Source: Paludibacteraceae bacterium (GTDB lineage: Bacteria > Bacteroidota > Bacteroidia > Bacteroidales > Paludibacteraceae). From it: DNA of 36,677 bases. This document shows positions 32,826 through 36,677 of the stretch, one piece after another. The notes beneath the pieces are model-generated. The model saw only the letters and a program-made list of their open reading frames with translations, had not been told where the DNA came from and did no database searches. A program made the position numbers and the translations under genes. The stretch's first letter is position 1. Every line of letters starts with the position of its first letter. The stretch lies in the NCBI GenBank assembly GCA_017464475.1, contig JAFTZQ010000008.1, positions 1 through 36,677 of the forward strand, given 5' to 3'.

Positions 32826-34403
32826 TTATGAAATCGTGATTACGTATGTGGTGATACCTTCCGCTATCTCCAGACGCACCATCGGCGCGCGTTTGTAACG
32901 GAAGAGGAACGCCGTCTTGCCCACCTGCAGCGTGGCGATCTTGTAGTCCGTCATCTCATTGATGATATCGGCGAAATCGCCGCTCTCCAGCGTGCCGTAA
33001 TAACCCGTTTTGCGGAAGATATTAAATATCGGGTTGTACCGCCGCGGCTCTATCTTCAGCCGCCATGAAGCGCCGGGGACACTCAAATCCCCACCCTCGC
33101 CGATTGTGTATGGCAGGAAATCCGTATCTCCGTTGAATGTATCGATGCCGTTGCTGCCTTTGCGTTTGACTTGGATGCTCGTCATACGCTTCTGCGGTTT
33201 CTGCATCGCTTCCCATATCAGAGAAATGATGATCAGCACAAATACAAAAATGATCAACGCCCAAGCCCATTTCGGCAGCGTCGAGTTCCATACTCCTATG
33301 TGCGGCACAGCGATCGTCTCGCGGCGGCTCAGGTTAACTGCCTCCTCCGACTTCGGATTCACTTTGCATAGACCTTGCAGTTTATGGATTTCCTCCGCAT
33401 ATTTCGACTCGTAGTTCGCCGTGATACATACGTCCGCGGAGTCAATCTGGATAAACGACGGATACCATGTCGGCTCTTGATCCACGGTATAAACCGCCTC
33501 GGCGGTGAAGCCGGAGATCAGGTTCGTGTCGGAGTTTTGGAGCGTCATCTCCACGCGCCTGTCGTGGATGGCGATTCCCAGCTTGCGGTTCGCCAGCCAC
33601 TGCTGCCAGTCCGACTTCAGCATGCTGTTGATCTTCTGCGCACGGATCTCATCGACAATATGTCCGAACCATTGTTTGAGGATCGCAGCATCGCTCGCCG
33701 GTTGGTAATCAATCGGACCGAAGATAGCGTCCAACTCCGGTTTGATGACCGCCTCCGGATGGCTCACACCCTTTTGCGCCAACTCTACGCCGTACTTGCA
33801 CATCGCACCGCGGTGTTTCTCCGTCAGCAGCGGTTTCAGACTTGCCCAGTCCTCGGCGCGTTTGTCAAATTTATTCCGATGCGTCCAATACTCGAAATCC
33901 GTCAGCAGATAGACGAACGTCAGATCGCTGCTGCTCACCACATTCATCGCCTCCAGCACACGGCTCGTCATCGTGAACATATCCGATCCGTCGTGAGGGT
34001 CGTTGCGACGCAGGAACTTAAACTGCTGAGAGTTGATCGCATCGATGATAGAGCGACGAACCATCGGCTCTATCGTGATACATTTGATGGAGTTCAGATA
34101 ATTGGTGTTGTTTTCGTCGCAAACCACGATGATCGTCACTTGGTCGTTCTCCGGAATCGCATTGACGAACGTCTTCAGACTCTCGCGCACCACCTGCTCG
34201 TATTGCGTCATCGAACTGGAAATGTCGATCGCAAAGATATAATGAGCATTGCGGCTCTCCAGCCGGTCGCCGTAACGCTGCATCAGCAACGGGTACTCTT
34301 TCTCCATATTGCTGAAATCGTGATCTTGCGCCTTTGCAGCCGGTAGAACCGACAGCAACGCCATCATACAAGTAAGGAAAAATTGAAATTTACTGTTTTT
34401 CAT
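32826..34403 (-). CDS. Periplasmic VWA-domain protein with one membrane helix, first gene of the tubulin-like operon
   Basis: 525 residues. Signal peptide to about residue 25 (AAKAQ). A VWA domain follows (about 53-235) with MIDAS DISSS (60-64) and LLTDF (Asp169). A second domain runs to about 370 and one membrane helix lies at 378-398 (WAWALIIFVFVLIIISLIW). Residues 400-525 are basic then mixed and should lie in the cytoplasm, where they could meet the tubulin-like protein. This topology would link the periplasm to a cytoplasmic polymer. The promoter at 34428-34458 drives all three genes. Confidence 0.9.
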   Translation of the reverse strand: MKNSKFQFFLTCMMALLSVLPAAKAQDHDFSNMEKEYPLLMQRYGDRLESRNAHYIFAIDISSSMTQYEQVVRESLKTFVNAIPENDQVTIIVVCDENNTNYLNSIKCITIEPMVRRSIIDAINSQQFKFLRRNDPHDGSDMFTMTSRVLEAMNVVSSSDLTFVYLLTDFEYWTHRNKFDKRAEDWASLKPLLTEKHRGAMCKYGVELAQKGVSHPEAVIKPELDAIFGPIDYQPASDAAILKQWFGHIVDEIRAQKINSMLKSDWQQWLANRKLGIAIHDRRVEMTLQNSDTNLISGFTAEAVYTVDQEPTWYPSFIQIDSADVCITANYESKYAEEIHKLQGLCKVNPKSEEAVNLSRRETIAVPHIGVWNSTLPKWAWALIIFVFVLIIISLIWEAMQKPQKRMTSIQVKRKGSNGIDTFNGDTDFLPYTIGEGGDLSVPGASWRLKIEPRRYNPIFNIFRKTGYYGTLESGDFADIINEMTDYKIATLQVGKTAFLFRYKRAPMVRLEIAEGITTYVITIS

Positions 34404-34427
34404 CTATCGCGTAATTTTTTTCGGGCA

Positions 34428-34458
34428 CAAAGGTACAACTTTTTTTTCATATACACAA
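34428..34458 (-). promoter_or_regulatory. Promoter of the VWA-tubulin-VWA operon
   Basis: Minus strand: TTG at 34458-34456, 20 bases, TACCTTTG at 34435-34428, 25 bases before the ATG. Confidence 0.8.
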
Positions 34459-34485
34459 GACTTTGTATATTTTTATACAAAAAAA

Positions 34486-34501
34486 GAGACCCGAAGGTCC
34501 C
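34486..34501 (-). terminator. Terminator of the S37-like peptidase gene
   Basis: On the minus strand GGGACC-TTCG-GGTCTC, a stem capped by the very stable C(UUCG)G tetraloop, followed by seven T residues. Confidence 0.88.
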
Positions 34502-34507
34502 TTTTCT

Positions 34508-36214
34508 TTATAACTGCTGGCCGGTAAGCGTGTAAATCTTGTCTCCTCGCTTGATCACCAACTGCCCGTCCCGCAGCACTTTCTCTCCCCTTGAGGGGGA
34601 GTCGGAGGGGGTTTCCACTCCTTGCGCCGCTCCCAATACCGCATCTATCGCCGCACGGATCGCGTCGCATTGCGTCTTGTCCGTATTCGAACTGAAGCAC
34701 GCCAAGTGGTTTTGCGCCGGAAGAATGAATTTCTTCACGTTGCTGCCGTTGATATACTCGTCCTTGACCGCCGCGCCCGTCCAGGTATCATCCTCGCCGT
34801 AAATCAGTACAATCGGTTTGGTCGCATTCTGCGTCGCTGCCATCAAGCGGTCGTACAACGCAGGACTATATGTCAGCGAAGCAAAGTACGGATACGTGAG
34901 ATCATACAGACATCCCATCTTCTCCTGCCAATACTTATTATACCATGCTCCTTCTTCAGGCGTAGGCGCTAACATATCAAACCGGAAATCGTGCGATCCC
35001 AACTCGCGCTTGGCTTGGTATTCGTATGCTTTCGCATTGTCGGTATGATAAGGGTCATTTTCACCCCACCATTCTTTCTCCGTGATTCCGAAGGGACGGT
35101 AATGATGCGTAACGAGCCTGCGACCCGGTATCTGCCGTGCGTTCGGATATTTACGCAGCGTGTCCACCCATTTGCCGATGCTGTCTAACGCAAACCGGTC
35201 GGTCGAATAGATATATGCCAGCACCGTGTCGTTGTAATTATTCCAGTTATAACTCCTGAGAATACTGTCGTTCTTCGTAAACTGCTTCCGGATAGTGGTG
35301 GTGTCCGAATACGCGTGCTCCATAAAACCGAAGTACGCCGCATTGCAAATATAGATGCCGAAAACGGTATCCGTACGTGCTTGCGAGCCGTCTCTTCCTG
35401 CGTTCATCTTGTAGAAAATCGGCCATATTGTGTTCGTCGAGCCCGCCTGTCCCGGTGCTCCTTCAAAGGCGGCACGACGGACGGACATGAACCAGTCTAA
35501 CAACCCTTGGTTCCAACCGTGCGTGTACCAGTATTCCTGCATCAACGTGTCGCGGTCCGTGCGGAAGAACGGAGCCGAATACGGCACATAAATATCCATA
35601 TCATTCGGATAGAAGGCATGTTGCAGCAAGGTCGTTATTCCGCCTTTGCTCACTCCCGACATGATCCATTTGCCTTTCAGCACTTTCTTCATTCCTTCTA
35701 CAAAGTTATGAAAATCCTCCGCTGCCTCTTCTGCACGCAGGTAATCGAGGTTCGTCCAGCATTGATCAGGAGCCGAGTACTGGAAATAGCGGTGCTCGAT
35801 CTGGATAAAATTGGCGTTATAACGGTGCGCAATCTCCGACGAACACATCTTGGACTCCGCTACGAAAGTCGAATCCGGGTGCTTGAAAATACAGTCGTAA
35901 TTGATCGAATAGCCCGTGCAATAGAAATGGTTCACCGCCTTGGTCGGATCGTTATTGGTGTTTACCGTGATCAGCGCACGCAAATGGAACTGTCCGCTGC
36001 TTGGATTAGCGTGCTCCAGAGGCTGATGGTAATAAATCACGTATGTCCGATACCCGGGTGCCGACGGATGAGCGTCATAATAAGCCGTGGAGTCTATCAA
36101 CCCCGGATTCTGCCGCTGTAATTCCTGTAACCATTGCGGGTTATCGCTCGGATTTTGAGCCTTTGCGGCGATGCTCAAAATGCATACCGCCATCAAAAAA
36201 TAAATCTTCCTCAT
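34508..36214 (-). CDS. Secreted S37-family (PS-10) peptidase with C-terminal tail motif
   Basis: 568 residues. Signal peptide MRKIYFLMAVCILSIAAKAQ, then an alpha/beta-hydrolase peptidase: Ser189 in GVSKGG, an Asp in YGEDDTWTG and a His in AQNHLACF form the likely triad. The layout matches the Streptomyces-type S37 tripeptidyl aminopeptidases also found in Bacteroidota. It would release peptides from proteins outside the cell. The end (EKVLRDGQLVIKRGDKIYTL) carries the tail shared with two other secreted proteins; the linker before it is encoded by a REP-like palindrome. Promoter 36376-36406; a long repeat-bearing leader. Confidence 0.88.
   Translation of the reverse strand: MRKIYFLMAVCILSIAAKAQNPSDNPQWLQELQRQNPGLIDSTAYYDAHPSAPGYRTYVIYYHQPLEHANPSSGQFHLRALITVNTNNDPTKAVNHFYCTGYSINYDCIFKHPDSTFVAESKMCSSEIAHRYNANFIQIEHRYFQYSAPDQCWTNLDYLRAEEAAEDFHNFVEGMKKVLKGKWIMSGVSKGGITTLLQHAFYPNDMDIYVPYSAPFFRTDRDTLMQEYWYTHGWNQGLLDWFMSVRRAAFEGAPGQAGSTNTIWPIFYKMNAGRDGSQARTDTVFGIYICNAAYFGFMEHAYSDTTTIRKQFTKNDSILRSYNWNNYNDTVLAYIYSTDRFALDSIGKWVDTLRKYPNARQIPGRRLVTHHYRPFGITEKEWWGENDPYHTDNAKAYEYQAKRELGSHDFRFDMLAPTPEEGAWYNKYWQEKMGCLYDLTYPYFASLTYSPALYDRLMAATQNATKPIVLIYGEDDTWTGAAVKDEYINGSNVKKFILPAQNHLACFSSNTDKTQCDAIRAAIDAVLGAAQGVETPSDSPSRGEKVLRDGQLVIKRGDKIYTLTGQQL
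34585..34601. repeat. REP-like palindrome inside the peptidase linker
   Basis: CTCCCC-TTGA-GGGGGAG, identical over 17 bases to 22321-22337. Read on the minus strand it encodes SPSRGE just before the C-terminal tail. Confidence 0.7.
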
Positions 36215-36284
36215 AACCTATTTTTCTTCCTATTTTTCTTTTTCATATATTTTTCCTTTTCTATTTTTTCTTTTATTCTTTTTT

Positions 36285-36356
36285 CGTGTTCTTTTTCGTA
36301 ACCGTGTTCTTTTTCGTAACCGTGTTCTTTTTCGTAACCGTGTTCTTTTTCGTAAC
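36285..36356. repeat. Four 18-bp tandem repeats in the peptidase leader
   Basis: CGTGTTCTTTTTCGTAAC four times without change (36285, 36303, 36321, 36339). They lie between the peptidase promoter and its ATG (36214), so on the minus strand they would be transcribed in the 5' leader. The rest of 36215-36284 is T-rich and holds no gene. Confidence 0.9.
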
Positions 36357-36375
36357 AGATTATCAAAAACGCCTG

Positions 36376-36406
36376 CAAAATTACTACTTTTTTTTGAAAT
36401 ATGCAA
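36376..36406 (-). promoter_or_regulatory. Promoter of the S37-like peptidase gene
   Basis: Minus strand: TTG at 36406-36404, 20 bases, TAATTTTG at 36383-36376. It gives a leader of about 155 bases. Confidence 0.7.
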
Positions 36407-36464
36407 TTTTTTTTGCATATCTCTTATATTATCGGCATGTTCCCTATTGTGTAACCATTATGAT

Positions 36465-36508
36465 ATTATTATGTGATTATTATGTTATTATTATGTGATT
36501 ATTATGTT
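36465..36508. repeat. Two 22-bp A/T-rich direct repeats
   Basis: The unit at 36465-36486 is repeated exactly at 36487-36508; built from TTATTATG and TGATTATT. No gene lies in 36407-36538. Confidence 0.75.
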
Positions 36509-36526
36509 ATTCGTATAACCACAGTA

Positions 36527-36677
36527 TGTAGTGTACTTGTAGTGTACCCCGTTTTTTGGACACTTTAATTGATTTATTATGAGAAAGAAAGTGCCCTTGG
36601 AGGTCAAAATGGAAGCGTTAAAAATGCTTCAAAGCGGCGAATCCGCTCATGCAGTAAGCAAACTGTTAAGAATCGGA
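36527..36677 (+). mobile_element. Left end of an IS3-like insertion sequence, cut by the window edge
   Basis: TGTAGTGTAC occurs at 36527 and again at 36539; the second leads into CCCCGTTTTTTGGACAC, typical of a terminal inverted repeat of IS3-family elements, followed within 30 bases by a transposase start. The right end is outside the window, so the boundary is provisional. Confidence 0.6.
36579..36677 (+). CDS. IS3-type transposase OrfA (N-terminal part)
   Basis: 33 codons from the ATG at 36579, open at the right edge: a basic start then a helix-turn-helix pattern EVKMEALKMLQSGESAHAVS and KLLRIG. This matches the DNA-binding first frame of IS3-family transposases, which binds the element's ends. 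The catalytic frame would follow outside. Confidence 0.75.
   Translation, partial: MRKKVPLEVKMEALKMLQSGESAHAVSKLLRIG

Noticed and set aside
36230-36418. Arg/Lys-rich small protein with LRKRTR repeats on the minus strand
   Set aside because: Its start lies upstream of the peptidase promoter and its sequence is only the translation of the 18-bp tandem repeat.

Overview
The window looks like chromosomal DNA from an uncultured gut or rumen member of the order Bacteroidales (Bacteroidota). The strongest evidence is the promoter type: twelve intergenic regions carry TTTG or TTG, then exactly 20 bases, then a TAnnTTTG -7 element. This is the promoter of the Bacteroidota housekeeping sigma factor. 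Other signs are the lack of Shine-Dalgarno sequences, many lipoprotein signal peptides, an OmpA-free outer-membrane barrel with a carboxypeptidase-like N-terminal domain, a DUF4252 protein, and a short C-terminal tail (NGQLxI..NGxxY...G) shared by three secreted proteins. Family-level placement (perhaps near Paludibacteraceae) is a guess.

Region 1 (1-5830, plus strand) is a tightly packed, translationally coupled run of small enzymes: rhodanese-MBL hydrolase, GNAT, SDR-like protein, small membrane protein, flavin-reductase-like lipoprotein, second GNAT, truncated META-domain protein, isoprenylcysteine-methyltransferase-like protein, AlkD-like protein and an esterase cut short by a repeat. A 29-bp relic of the second GNAT's 3' end sits upstream of the SDR gene, evidence of gene shuffling. 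Region 2 (5760-9400) holds two tandem cassettes, each a DUF4143-type AAA ATPase on the minus strand with a nearly identical 335-bp 3' flank that ends in a tRNA-His-like sequence. Region 3 (9370-17950) has two ECF sigma modules on the plus strand with a lipoprotein amidohydrolase between them on the minus strand, followed by a large outer-membrane barrel. Degenerate 23-bp tandem repeats lie in three intergenic regions of Regions 2 and 3 (7398-7512, 9215-9352, 13681-13813).

Region 4 (17950-21240) carries a third copy of the tRNA-like repeat, a tRNA-His with an imperfect acceptor stem, and nrdD-nrdG for anaerobic dNTP synthesis. Region 5 (21416-26703) has a lipoprotein, a large repeat-domain secreted protein and a GH53 endo-galactanase. 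Region 6 (26700-34403, minus strand) is the most interesting part: a three-gene operon of a signal-peptide VWA membrane protein, an FtsZ/tubulin-superfamily protein of 1093 residues and a VWA protein with two membrane helices. It resembles the predicted tubulin-VWA membrane-remodelling systems but has no OmpA or GTPase partner here. Region 7 (34486-36677) has an S37-type secreted peptidase with four 18-bp repeats in its leader, and the left end of an IS3-like insertion sequence that runs off the window.
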